Positions 11,301 through 20,496 of a stretch of 64,000 nt of DNA are shown one piece after another; position 1 is the first letter of the stretch, and each line of letters opens with the position of its first letter. Below the pieces are notes generated by a model. That model had not been told where the DNA came from and did not search any database. It saw nothing but the letters and a program-made list of their open reading frames with translations. Source of the stretch: Phymatolithon calcareum (taxonomy: Eukaryota; Rhodophyta; Florideophyceae; Hapalidiales); the NCBI GenBank assembly GCA_977006965.1, contig OZ345378.1, forward strand, positions 806,001 to 870,000. The letters are read 5' to 3'. The translations under genes and the position numbers were made by a program.

Positions 11301-12047
11301 ATGTTCTCTCCAGCAATCGCGCTTCGCGGCCATAATTACAAGTTCTGTATTCCTCCGGACCTCTGACAGTACGGCGAACGCTCCTGGTGTTGGATTCGCG
11401 GAGTAGGCATGTGCCGCTTCTTGTCGTTCTTTAACAGCTGTTGAAGCGGCATCATTCCACCATATTTTACCTCGTAGATTGCCGCGTGGAATCGCATGAC
11501 GTGCGCCAGCGAGTATGGCGTCAACAAAGCGTCGATTAGCCTCGTCAATTGTAGCCGCATCATCGTGGCGGGATTGTAGCACTTCATCCACCTTGGTCGC
11601 AAAATCTTCACAATTCGCCTTTTTTAAAGACCAGCGAGCCCGACCGAAGCGTTTGCGCGTTTGTGTTAAAGGTTCGATCGTCGTTAGGCATGGTAGATGG
11701 TCACTGAAAGTGGCTGGAAGAACGCTCCACTCGCATTCCATAGCGATTTCAGCTGGGCAGGCCGCGATATCGACTGCTGAAAGTCCCGAAGGCGAAAGTA
11801 ATGTTGGTTTCCCGTCATTGAGTACAATGCGTCCGGTTTCTTCCAGGAATTCCTCCAGATGTCGTGATGACGACGGGTCGTAACGGGCTGGATCCCACGT
11901 CCCATGAATGTTGCAATGTCCAAAGAGGAGGGTGTCTTGCCTCATCATTCGCCAGTCAAAGCGCCCGACGGCGTCTGGTGAGATATAGAAGTGGGAAATC
12001 TGGACGGATCGACCAGTTTCTCCTAGCCGCACGTCAAGTTTAGCCAC
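8367..12047 (-). CDS. LINE-like polyprotein: endonuclease end, RT, RNase H with Tudor-like insert, zinc finger
   Basis: The 1226-codon frame begins inside the APE endonuclease and continues through its catalytic end (HCNIHGTWD near residue 43, FSDHLP near 112). The reverse transcriptase has FVDFSAAYD, GLPQGSALSPIL and the active-site FADD (about residues 390-610). RNase H starts at WTDGS (about 860) and resumes at GGAGVLL (about 966), with FDAE, FTDSKS and PSHCGI following. Between the first catalytic Asp and the rest lies about 100 residues containing GEKVSVKWDEGWYHATLE and LSYDDGDEHAY, a Tudor-like pattern. A C-terminal CKAC...H...C finger is typical of I/R1-type elements. The frame lacks its own N-terminus. 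A single-base shift near 12050 separates it from the 5' segment (12023-12466), so the apparent Met at 12047 is probably not a native start. Confidence 0.88.
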   Translation of the reverse strand: MAKLDVRLGETGRSVQISHFYISPDAVGRFDWRMMRQDTLLFGHCNIHGTWDPARYDPSSSRHLEEFLEETGRIVLNDGKPTLLSPSGLSAVDIAACPAEIAMECEWSVLPATFSDHLPCLTTIEPLTQTRKRFGRARWSLKKANCEDFATKVDEVLQSRHDDAATIDEANRRFVDAILAGARHAIPRGNLRGKIWWNDAASTAVKERQEAAHAYSANPTPGAFAVLSEVRRNTELVIMAAKRDCWREHVSTINADQMRWRLLKAIEGKRRQRATIVPDCRKSDRSLAADIVKRYIAKNRNRRKSEDLPLKMKYIGAVRLARSKLSRECEFTIRELEAAINAMPTRTETGSDGVEVSFIRNLSSAATHRLLDLVNWSWREGIVPAAWRATLLIGIPKPNHPTTLRPISLSSIINRVAERLVGLRCTAWGESKLPSCQAGFRRYRGTQEHIAAMAQRTADAFSRHQKCAALFVDFSAAYDRVVIPALLAKLSDLECDPNLLCWLHSYLTDRRARGFRNNSVSTSRVLGCGLPQGSALSPILWNLYIADLDVNLDGLVQFSFADDTSFHTVGKSWNEVIEKLNEASRILSEHCKGLRIDVNARKCKVLGFARGGKPPLDRIDGKVMISGTPIEAVATYKFLGVHYDQLLSFKEHCSAIRQKLKSKTRFMRALSATTCGAESHAMESFRKSYCEPVALYGAAAYAVHGAETHVKQVEISRSETARVSTGCLKPTKISRLRSLTGMTALQECGEMEATIVMEKALRMPPDTPVTDALSSRVAKPKSQARCWRDTSTQDLAEKGILALPRHEFHPPIGRDLSQNRLRRLMAPISAKDDDAAKQLAVEAFILERDAIRKAELEVWTDGSVGEIPSEFVRNLHHGEKVSVKWDEGWYHATLELCHESHQQKSAVSKFVTKHGKAPDIILSYDDGDEHAYTASPTVSKQRAILCDEDGDTLDMYRTIPVDVGGAGVLLMRGNETVKELAMTAEAVGSSFDAEVFAAVHAFQEALKLTFVPGSTVRWFTDSKSCIEAISGHARRYGEMIRRLWGLMEQLMSREIIECIWIPSHCGISRNDAADDLARRGICESNLLDHQAIPLTLEAARSIIKTSAKPAPVFIPTLPEELPLPHRRAEVILHQLIVGCTPMVAAFRHGCNMSYDPVCKACNSGSKETTEHLILRCGGRSVSRRAFIGRVGNKTVEELCRERPLAILRFLNNEELLQNRSWRSPSV

Positions 12048-12466
12048 TTCTGCCTTATACCCAAGCTTAGTTCCCGGTTTGTCACTGGTATCCCGAAACG
12101 TGCATATGTAATTACACCGCCGCCTCGGGAAGTTACGTTCGTCCTGTCTGCTCGGTTAACCAGACCGAACCCGGAGATTCGCGGCGTCATGTGGTTCTGG
12201 CGTAGCCAAGTTTCCGAGAGGAGCAGGATATCTGCCTTAGAGTCCTTTGCAAGCTTCGCAAGCTGTGCAGTGCGCCCGGCTCCCCGTAAAGAGCGACAAT
12301 TGAGCTGAAGAATGCGCAAAGGCCCCGGATTAGTCTCAATATCGCCTCCTCGAAGGATGGTGATGACGCTTGATGATGTCCAATTTTTTTGGCGGGAGGG
12401 TGCAGTGGTATAAGAGATACCGATTCGATTCAAAATTTCCGAACAAAGTTCCGTTGTGGGTTTCAT
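12023..12466 (-). CDS. 5' segment of the LINE-like ORF: 2A-like leader and endonuclease start
   Basis: It opens with ATG at 12466; the frame also has a GTG in front of it. A leader of 48 residues ends in DIETNPG/P, then comes the endonuclease N-terminus LRILQLNCRSLRGA and ADILLLSETWL. The 3' end runs out of frame at about 12050 and stops at 12023, while the continuation of the endonuclease lies in the next frame from about 12060. The two segments together form one APE domain, so the break is a lesion or, less likely, a recoding site. Confidence 0.8.
   Translation of the reverse strand: MKPTTELCSEILNRIGISYTTAPSRQKNWTSSSVITILRGGDIETNPGPLRILQLNCRSLRGAGRTAQLAKLAKDSKADILLLSETWLRQNHMTPRISGFGLVNRADRTNVTSRGGGVITYARFGIPVTNRELSLGIRQKWLNLTCG
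12320..12343 (-). other. 2A-like (StopGo) ribosome-skipping motif
   Basis: The eight codons read DIETNPGP and match the 2A consensus DxExNPGP, preceded by the hydrophobic ITILRGG. In known 2A peptides the ribosome skips the Gly-Pro bond, which would release a 48-residue leader from the endonuclease-RT protein. 2A-like motifs near the start of APE-type non-LTR ORFs are known from trypanosome and some animal elements. Activity here is inferred. Confidence 0.75.
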
Positions 12467-12546
12467 TTTGTCCACGATGTTTTTTCCTAACGTCGTGGTC
12501 CAGTCACACTGCGTGGAAGCGAAACCCGTGTGACCTTCATGTACCT

Positions 12547-13189
12547 GTTTGACAAGCCATCACTGCTTGACAATCCACGGTCCTGACTTTACATCTTTCT
12601 TTCCTGTACGTGTGCCCCACGCATCACAACATCCACTCTACGTTAGGCTTGTTGGGATGTTCTCCGGAACACGCTTTCTCGTCGTCATACAACTTGTCTT
12701 CTTTCCAGTTGGCATCCACGGCAGCCTCAACTTCCGCTCCGTGATTTGGATGCATCTCGAAGCTCTCTCATTCATCCAAGGAATTCAGCTTCTGTCAAGA
12801 CCGTTGCGCTGTCTCCCGAATGTTGAGCTACATCTTTCTCCATGTTACCATTTGCCTTTTCTTTTCTACTTAAGCCAAGTAAACGTCGGCTCCTGACTAG
12901 AGGGAGCCAAGAGACATTCACCATCATCATTCATCTTCCTGCTTTCTTCACCATCCTCATCATTTTCACGCCTTTATCAACACCAAAGGCGCACATGACC
13001 AATACGCATGGGGCAAATTTGAAATTGCCATAGGGCCTTAGCTAGCATTTGCGCTGATAGAAAATTGTATCTATACATCCAATAAAACGGTTTTGATTAT
13101 CAATGATTTAGACTGTGCTCGACGATCGCGCAACAGGATGATTGCCTTTCATGCAAAAATGTCTAGCTCCCATATTTCTGTGAGTTTTT
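12547..13189. other. Spacer between the two retroelements, no gene seen
   Basis: Open frames here have no recognisable domain. The stretch separates the LINE 5' target-site duplication (ending 12546) from the GATAT duplication of the copia element (13190-13194). Confidence 0.5.
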
Positions 13190-13194
13190 GATAT

Positions 13195-13471
13195 TGTGGC
13201 ATCATAATGCCTACAAGTGTAGCACTGCATCCTCCTATTCGCCATTGGTCACTATATGGCCAATCACATTCTTCCACATCTCTCTTTGTAATCTCCCGGA
13301 TTTTCCCAGCAGTAAAAGGAGGAGCCCAGAGAGGAGAGTCAGACAAGGTGGTCTGGGAGGTACTTTCGTACCCTTTCATTTTGCCATCTGCGCGCGCGCT
13401 CTCCCAACTCCAACACAGCCTTCCGATACAGGTGCTCGGTACCGCACGTACACGTCGTACGACCTACTACA
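13195..13471 (+). repeat. 5' LTR of the copia element
   Basis: 277 bp, starting TGTGGCATCATAA and ending CTACTACA. It is matched by 20085-20281 plus 21624-21710. It contains ATTCGCCATTGGTCACTATA and a GCGCGCGC run near 13390. Confidence 0.9.
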
Positions 13472-13486
13472 GTTATGGGCCCAGCG
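13472..13486 (+). other. Primer-binding site, initiator tRNA-Met anticodon arm
   Basis: GTTATGGGCCCAGC directly follows the 5' LTR. It is complementary to the conserved anticodon stem-loop of initiator tRNA-Met (GCTGGGCCCATAAC). Drosophila copia uses this internal half-tRNA priming in place of 3'-end priming. The ATG that opens gag lies within this site. Confidence 0.85.
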
Positions 13487-14269
13487 CCTGGTTCCTCGAA
13501 AGGTCATTCGCCGACAGACCCTCCCATTTTCCGTCCAACCGAGGACATGGAGGTCTGGCATCGCGAGATTTCTAGATGGGTGTCCACCATCTCGGAAGCC
13601 ACCAAGAAGGGCACAGACCGCGTCTACCAGACCGTATTCGCCACGTTAGCTCGTCATCTATACGATCGAGGTCTGCCCACGGCTCAGAAGTCTATCGTCG
13701 ATGAGGCTCATTCTCATGGCCTTGTAGATTTCGATCAGGAAGACCAACTTGAAGCTGTAAGGGAAATAGTCAACATAATTGCTGTTGATCCACCCATTGC
13801 AGTCGTCACCAGACTAATAGCTTCCTTCCATGCGGTCACAAACTGCCGTCGTCGTAAGGGAGAGGATCTTCAGACCTTCGTCTCCAGGTTCCATGGTCTT
13901 GCAGCTGAGCATCTAATGCATGCAGGAGCATCTGCCTCGTCCCAATTTGGGGAAGTTCTGGCGATCACTCTGCTCAATAATGCTTCACTGAGCGAGGATA
14001 CCCTAACTAGTGCTAAGCTTCAGTTGATCGGGTTCGCCGAGTCCCGCAAGCGGAACGAACCTGATCCCTCTCTTCGTCTGAGTCCTGCAGATCATTCGAA
14101 GGTTGACCACATTTTAGGTCAGCTTAAAGAGCTTCGGGAGGATCGATCCTTGAAGATCTATAAGAAGGAAACCCTCCAAAAAGCAGATCGCAAAGCAGTT
14201 CACGTTCGATCCAAACTAAACGAATTAGTGAGTGATCTAGGGTCTGTTGCGAAAGCATCAAAGAATTGA
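13475..14269 (+). pseudogene. copia gag region
   Basis: 264 codons from the ATG inside the primer-binding site. The section WHREISRWVSTISEATKKG and the later REIVNIIA...ETFVSRFHGL-like region have the helical character of copia Gag (UBN2-like). The frame ends with TGA at 14267. A zinc-knuckle-like CYDCGYSKHKRGHDSC in the same frame lies further down (about 14632-14680), so Gag is probably cut short by the stop and by shifts between 14270 and 14830. Confidence 0.7.
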
Positions 14270-14830
14270 ATAAGCCATCTGATAAGGCCGCCAATTAGAT
14301 GCTTTTCAGTTCCGGAACCCGATGCCGTCTTCATCTTGATGATGCTGTTGCAGTCATGCGCAACATTTCCTCCTCACCGAAACCATCCGTTTCGATGACC
14401 CCTGCAGAGATCGAAAATCTTATCGGTCAGAGGGTAAATAAGGTCATACTGGTGTTTAACTCTTCATCGAGAGAGAATTCCCAGACCAAGAATCGCGAAT
14501 CTAGCCTTCAAAATCGCAAAACATCCACGCAGCAGAGACCCTCACTTCCCTCACGATTGCAAGGGCGTATTGGGAAGCGCCGACACAATCGCTCGACACG
14601 TCCTCCTCGGACCATGTGCTTCTGCATCATTCTGCTACGACTGTGGCTACTCAAAGCACAAACGTGGACATGATTCTTGTCCTCAACCATCGTTTGCCAC
14701 GAGGCAGATCCGCACTCAAGGCGGGTACGATAATCCTGCTTAGAAAAAGGATCGATCAAGATCTGAACAAGACGAGCATTTTCGAATGGGCTCCAACCCT
14801 TCCAAGCACAGACATACGTAACATCTGGCG

Positions 14831-17800
14831 TTGGAGCCCCATTCGACGTTAGTCCATCCCTCCTGGATCCAAATCCAGTCCTTGACATCGGTTGTCCGCG
14901 TAGTGTCGGCGGAATCGAATCTGATGCTGCCCTTTGTATCGCTATGGGAATTGATCTTGTTCTACATCCTCTTGATTGTGCTCCATTCTACCATGCCTAC
15001 GGTCCGAAAGGCAGTGATCCCAAGCTGACCATAGCCTTGTGGAAGCTCAATACCACAGATCTCAATGGTCGAAATGTCCATCTGCCTTTCTATCTCACAA
15101 AAGGTGACGGCCCTTTGCTTCTTGGTAATCATATACTTTCTCGATAAAATTTGTTCGGGGACCAAAATCTTCTCGAAATTCCGTCCAATGTCCTCAATCT
15201 GTCTCCTCACCGCTTGATTCTTGCTACATATACTTCAGGAGACAAAAACACACTTCGAACTTATTTGCACCTTGTTCCATCCCAATCGAAGGCATTTAAG
15301 TCATTCTTTACCTCCACCAAATCATTTTATTCTTCTGCTTTACTGGACAGGGAAGCTCCGTTTCTATCTTCCACTTCCTCATCCTACCCGAGCATTTCCG
15401 ACTCAAAAGTCGCCCGAAACTTCGCAACAAAGCTCCACGTTTACACGCACCTCACTGTCCGGGACATGCGTGAGATATGTAAACGAGCTGGAATTTATAC
15501 TCCTATCCTTCAAAATGCACTCGAGTGGGCATATGCAAAGTGCACTAGTTGCAAACAGACAGGACGTCCGCTAAATGCGAAAAAGGTATCCTTAAGCAAG
15601 ATCCTTGCTACCTTCAATGAACACCTCCAGCTTGACTTCATGTACGTTCAAGAGCTTGGAAACCTTCCCATTCTTCACATGAAAGACGTTGCAACTGGCT
15701 TTTCTGCTACGGTCCTCATGTCTTCACGTGATATGAACGATGTGTTCAAAATGGTTATTACGCACTGGTTCAATGTGTATGGTCCACCTCGAACCATTTC
15801 CGGAGATCCAGATTTTAACAATGAGGTTATTAGATCCATATGCACATTCCATCACTGTTCATTTGATCCGAGACCTGCACGACGGCACAACAAGATTGGC
15901 TCCGTCGAATCCGGTAACGCTACCATCCGCCTCTTCGTACAGCGTTTAATCAAAGACGAACAGCATCTTCGCAGCGTGCGAGGAATTTACAAGTCAGACT
16001 ATGAGATTCTCTCAAGGGCTACTTTCCTCAAAAACGTCCTTCATGATGGAAAGATCCTGAACAGCTTTGAGCTCGCTAGAGGATACACTCCATCTCTCTG
16101 TGGTCTACCAAAGAGTGCGCTCAACGACAAGATAGTCACATTGCATCATGAACAGGTTGCACGCAGAGCTCTCAGCTTGCTCTTAACCACAAAGAACGTT
16201 CATCCGGTTGGTCAACACATCCTAACGCCAAAGACCCCGGTTTAATATTTCAAGAAAGAGACAAAATTTGGAAAATGGCATCTTGGTTTCGTCCTCAAAG
16301 CAGAAAAGTATTTTGCGCTCATCTGCAATACTTCAAAGCTCAAGGGTCGGCCATTCCAAGTGGCGTACGAGGATATTCGTCTGGCTCAATCCTCCTCACT
16401 TCTTCACGAGCTCGACGTCCTTGAGCTCGGAGAACTTTCTTTCGTTGGCCCCGATGATGACCCAAATCCGGTACCAGAGATTAATGACCCAATTTCAAGT
16501 CCCGGAAATAACACTGGGGATTCCGACAGCTTTTCTGTTCAAGAGGAACACGCTCTATGGTCCATGCATCCTCTTTCCTGCTCTTTCTTCGGTTCCGTTT
16601 CCTTATCTGATAAGAAGGTGAATGTCCCCTCCATGGATATCGGCACTGTTTCAACCGCCTTTGATCAGTCCAAAGACATTGGAGAATATCCGTCAAGACG
16701 ACCTAATGAAATTCCTTGTTCTTTGGAATCTTCCGAACAACGGATACTTCACAGAATAAGAGAAATCATAGGACTCTCTCCTGTCTCAGAAACTAAATTG
16801 CAGTTCACACCGAGATGGATTCTCGATAAGGCAATTGCAAAAGAAAAGAGCAACTACGTCGACAAAGGGGCCTTCATTCCTGTAAGCATTCAACACGTGC
16901 CACTGGGATCCAACATAATCAGCTCCCATCACTTCTTCGAAATCAAGAACGATGGTATCCAAGGCAAGCTGAAGCTGAAATGCAGGCTCGTTCCACACGG
17001 AAATCGCGACAAGGAAAAGGAAGAGCTTCGGAAAGACTCTTCAACGGCACAGTTCTCTGTAATACGGATACTCCTTTCTCTGGCTGCGCTTATGCATTTC
17101 AGGCTTGCAACCATCGATATCTCTGGGGGCTATCTACAAACAGGAACGCTTCAGCGCGACATATACATGTGCCCACCGAAAAGTTGGTCAGACTATATTG
17201 ATGAAGTCTGGAAGCTCATCAAACCTGCCTATGGTCTTGTCGAGTCAGGACGTCTCTGGCAGCTCTGCGTGGAAGACTGGATGTCCGAGTATGGATTGGA
17301 AACCATTCCAGGTGTCCCGCAGCTGTTTATTCTAAGAGAAAACCACTCCAAAATTGTCCTGCTCATTGCAAAGGTAGTTGACGATCTACTCTTCGCCGGA
17401 AGTCCAAAAGAAATTCAAAGATTCAAAGGCGCTATTTCAATGCGCTTTATAATTGGCCGCTTCGTTGCAGAGCGCAAATTGCTGTTCAACAGACTGTTGA
17501 TTGAGCAATCTGACGACTATAGTGTCCGTGTTTCCATGATCGAGTTCATGAGCACAGTTTCTCCATTGGACATTCCGCGCACTCGTCGAAAGCAGCACGA
17601 AGATGTATGCACTCTCGCTGAGCTCACGTCTTTTCAAAGCCTCACAGGGAAGCTTAACTACATTGGCCATGGAGTTCTTCCTCAAGCATCACTTGCTTCC
17701 AGCAAACTCCAGGAGAATGCTGGGAGTCTTCGTGTCAAACACTTAAAGGAAGCAAACTCTGCGTTCCATCAACTTCGTCAGCTTTCGCCAGCCCTCCTCT

Positions 17801-18390
17801 ATAATTCGCTACCGACTCCTCTCCTAGACCACTCATATTTCCAGTCTATCTCGCTTCTTTCCTTCTCTGGTGCCAGTACTGGAACACCCTCTTACGGACA
17901 AACAGGATTTATCACGGGATTATGCATTCCCCATCAGGACCGCTCTGTGTACCACGTTCTCGATTGGCACAGTTGCAAGCAGTCGCGGATATCGTTTTCC
18001 TCCGTTGGCGCCGAAATACTTGCCGCTGCAGAGTCTGCCGACCTCTCGCTTCTGTTAGTGGAATGCATGTCGGTCATCATATCGCCGCACAAGCAAATTC
18101 CACTAGTTCTCACCGTCGATTCGTATGGTCTACACTCCACGATCACTACGTTACACGAGGGTCGTGATTATCGTCTTCGTACTACTGTATCTCGTCTTCG
18201 TGATTCATTTGAGGCTGGGGATATATCAGTTATGCAGTGGATACCTGGATCTCAGAATCTAGCAGACGCGCTGACCAAAGTCAATCCTGTTGTTTTCAAA
18301 ACATTGAACAACACAATGGTATCGGGAATCCTCCCACACATGACTTTATCCAAAGTGCACCGATATATCTGTTCGCAACACAATTTGTAA
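14831..18390 (+). pseudogene. copia pol: protease, integrase, RT, RNase H
   Basis: From 14881 to 18390 one frame can be followed, interrupted by TAA at 15145 and at 16243. The protease has DIGCPRSVGG in place of the usual DT/SG motif. Integrase has an HHCC finger (H..H...CTSC near 15450-15560) and the D,D,E residues in LDFMYV, SGDPDFNN and GSVESGN. RT has TIDISGGYLQ and the active-site VVDDLLFAG (about 17380). In RNase H the first catalytic Asp appears as Gly (SFSGAS, about 17863), while GAEILAA, TVDS and ADALTK are kept. The stops and the Asp-to-Gly change suggest the element can no longer move by itself. Confidence 0.88.
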
Positions 18391-18477
18391 ATCTCTGCTA
18401 AACTCGTTATCACTATTCACGATTCATAATCAACCAAACGCATTCGCACAAGTACCTCATGCTCAAATCTCCCCCAC

Positions 18478-19674
18478 CTAGTTCGAGCCTCTCTTCCTCT
18501 TGTTCCGATTCCGGGGCCTGTTCCGCTTCCCTGTAACCATCGGAATCATCCGCACCTCTTCGACGTAATCAAACCTGACGCCGTCTCCGAGACATGCCAT
18601 CAACGCCTGAGGACTAAGCTTCAAGGCACAGCGCTCCTTGCCGTCGAAAATAAGTTTCCTGTTAGCATCAATAACCACCATGTGGTTCTCGAATCCCGTG
18701 CCACGCAAGGTAATGAGGTATATCCCGCTATTTTGCGGCATGAGCCAATTCGGACTTGGATCCCCAAGTCCAGGCACATGTACTAGCGCATACCTTCCCA
18801 CTGCGTCCGAAAACCATTTCCACAAGTCTGCTAGACCTCTCACGCGTGGTTCGTCCACTCGTCCTTGAACCAAATTCCGCATCACTTCGCGGGCATCATC
18901 TGGTCGTCCCAGCTCCTTGATTCCGTTCAGTACTGCCGCCAAAACGCACGTTGTATCACCGACCGTCCGATAATATACCGGGTACTCTGCACGGTAATAC
19001 GACTTGGCAGCCCTGCTTGAACCCCGACTCCCGGGACGATCCAGGCGCAAAGCATGACCTTTCTGGTCAACACACCAACTGTCAACTGCGTCCACACAGA
19101 GATACATAGGGTCAATTCCCAAGACCACTATGCCATCCGCTGTCACGCTGTGTGTTTTTGCGACCTTGCCTCTACTACCGACGGGAACGGCAGCAATCCT
19201 GGTCATCTCCATTGTATACAGCAAGATTGGATACCACTTCAGACCTTTCTTATCAGCGGAGGCGTAGTAACGGCCATCAGTCTCTCTTTCCTTCTGACCG
19301 GCCGAGAGCTTGATCTTCCGGAACTCCCAGCCTGCGCTACTATTCGCACTTCTACGTTCTTCCTCAAGAAAGCCCCACCGCGCTGCATCATGCACCGTCA
19401 GCTTGCGTTTAGGCCTTCTTCTACACCACTGGTATATGCTCGATCCAAAGACGTCGATAAAATCGACCTCTTCGACTTCCCTTGGACCGAGCCGGGTGTG
19501 GTGGAAACAGTAGCGCAGGCCGCCTTCTTCTTTCTGTTCCAACCAGAACGCCGTCATCTCGTGCACCCTGGCCTCCTCAGGATACTTGACGGCGCGCGCA
19601 GCCTTCGTAGCGAGTTCCTTCCTCGGAGCTCTTCCATCCGTGGACTTACTCGCTGTCTGCTTGGTGACCGCCAT
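18478..19674 (-). CDS. Antisense copia-borne gene: histone H3-tail mimic fused to a predicted cysteine protease
   Basis: The intact 398-residue frame runs opposite to gag-pol, inside the element. I start at the ATG at 19674, not the upstream in-frame one at 19755, because the protein then begins AVTKQTASKSTDGRAPRKEL after the Met. Residues 1-26 after the Met match the histone H3 tail at 21 of 26 positions. H3 Lys4, Lys9, Ser10, Lys18 and Lys23 are kept; Arg2, Arg8, Gly12, Lys14 and Gln19 are changed. There is no histone fold. The middle (about 40-130) is unrecognised and rich in charged residues. A C-terminal domain has GDTTCVLAAV (Cys about 243, Asp about 240) and ENHMVVID (His about 331, Asp about 336), the Cys-then-His order of papain-fold proteases (OTU-like or C39-like). 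The last 16 residues are basic and resemble a nuclear localisation signal. Protease activity and nuclear site are inferred. Confidence 0.8.
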   Translation of the reverse strand: MAVTKQTASKSTDGRAPRKELATKAARAVKYPEEARVHEMTAFWLEQKEEGGLRYCFHHTRLGPREVEEVDFIDVFGSSIYQWCRRRPKRKLTVHDAARWGFLEEERRSANSSAGWEFRKIKLSAGQKERETDGRYYASADKKGLKWYPILLYTMEMTRIAAVPVGSRGKVAKTHSVTADGIVVLGIDPMYLCVDAVDSWCVDQKGHALRLDRPGSRGSSRAAKSYYRAEYPVYYRTVGDTTCVLAAVLNGIKELGRPDDAREVMRNLVQGRVDEPRVRGLADLWKWFSDAVGRYALVHVPGLGDPSPNWLMPQNSGIYLITLRGTGFENHMVVIDANRKLIFDGKERCALKLSPQALMACLGDGVRFDYVEEVRMIPMVTGKRNRPRNRNKRKRGSN

Positions 19675-20073
19675 GTTGCGACCGACTGTCCATACACCGG
19701 AGGGGGTTGCGGGGCCGATCGTCAGTGACAGACACCTTTCGCTAGCACATCCCACTCCGCACGCACCGGTGTTTGGCTATCGTGCCGCGGCGGCCGCAGA
19801 TCGCTAAAAGTCCAACGGTTGCTCTCGGAACTCGCTCGGGCCGTCGCTCGCGTTGTGTGGATAGTCGCCGTGTTGTTCGCGCGCGTTTCCGCTCGTTGGT
19901 TTGCTCGCTCGCGCGGCCGTTTCGCTCGCGTACGGTGGCTGCGCAGTTTGGAGGTTGTCCCTTGCACGTACCTCCACTGTCAGCAATATTTGATACTTTA
20001 TGTCTAAAACGCCACGTGTGCCTCCACGTGTATAATTTTCCCGCCATTTCTGGGCATCCCCCGAAATAACGCC
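19675..20073 (-). promoter_or_regulatory. Upstream region of the antisense gene, inside the element
   Basis: About 400 bp between the ATG of the antisense gene and the polypurine tract. It is GC-rich with repeated CGCTCG units (19830-19930) and has CACGTGTG/CCACGTG E-box-like motifs (about 20010-20030). It is the likely promoter of the antisense gene, transcribed from the side of the 3' LTR. Confidence 0.4.
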
Positions 20074-20084
20074 AAGAGGGGGGG
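20074..20084 (+). other. Polypurine tract of the copia element
   Basis: AAGAGGGGGGG lies directly before the TGTAGC start of the 3' LTR, where plus-strand DNA synthesis begins in LTR elements. It fixes the 3' boundary of the internal region and places the antisense gene inside it. Confidence 0.85.
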
Positions 20085-20496
20085 TGTAGCATCATAATTC
20101 CTACACGTGTAGCACCGCATCCTCCTATTCGCCATTGGTCACTATATGGCCAATCACATTCTTCCACATCTCCCTTTGTAATCTCCCGGATTTTCCCAGC
20201 AGTAAAAGGAGGAGCCCAGACAGGAGAGTGAGACAAGGGGGTCTGGGGGTATTTTCGTACCCTTTCATTTTGCCATCTGCGTAGGGATGGCTCTCCCGAA
20301 ACATTGGCCCGGAGGGCCGTACTTGCCCTCTATCAGTGGCCCTCTAGAGGGGAGGGGCCCTCTTTGACCCTCATTACAGACCTGATTTCGGGCCCCGAAA
20401 AGCGCGAAACTGGGGAGGATTGTTTCATCAGACATCAGTATCATACGTCAGAAGCACTGGCAGGTTGATTTCTCGTCCTGAATCCGTAGCCCTCAT

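Larger units (their letters stand above)
8334..12535 (-). mobile_element. Full-length non-LTR (LINE-like) retrotransposon
   Basis: The element runs on the minus strand from 12535 (5' end) to 8334 (3' end). It is bounded by a perfect 11-bp target-site duplication, TTCATGTACCT, at 8323-8333 and 12536-12546. The 3' end is an (AAAG)n tail (TTTC repeats on the plus strand, 8334-8351), as in I/Jockey-type elements with microsatellite tails. A 69-bp 5' UTR precedes the ATG at 12466. It encodes an APE-type endonuclease, reverse transcriptase, RNase H and a C-terminal CCHC-like finger. The only coding lesion I can see is one frameshift around 12050. The intact duplication and open frames mark a young, complete insertion. 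Confidence 0.92.

Noticed and set aside
18478-19755. A histone H3 gene on the minus strand
   Set aside because: Only the tail is H3-like. No histone-fold helices follow, and the rest is a different protein.
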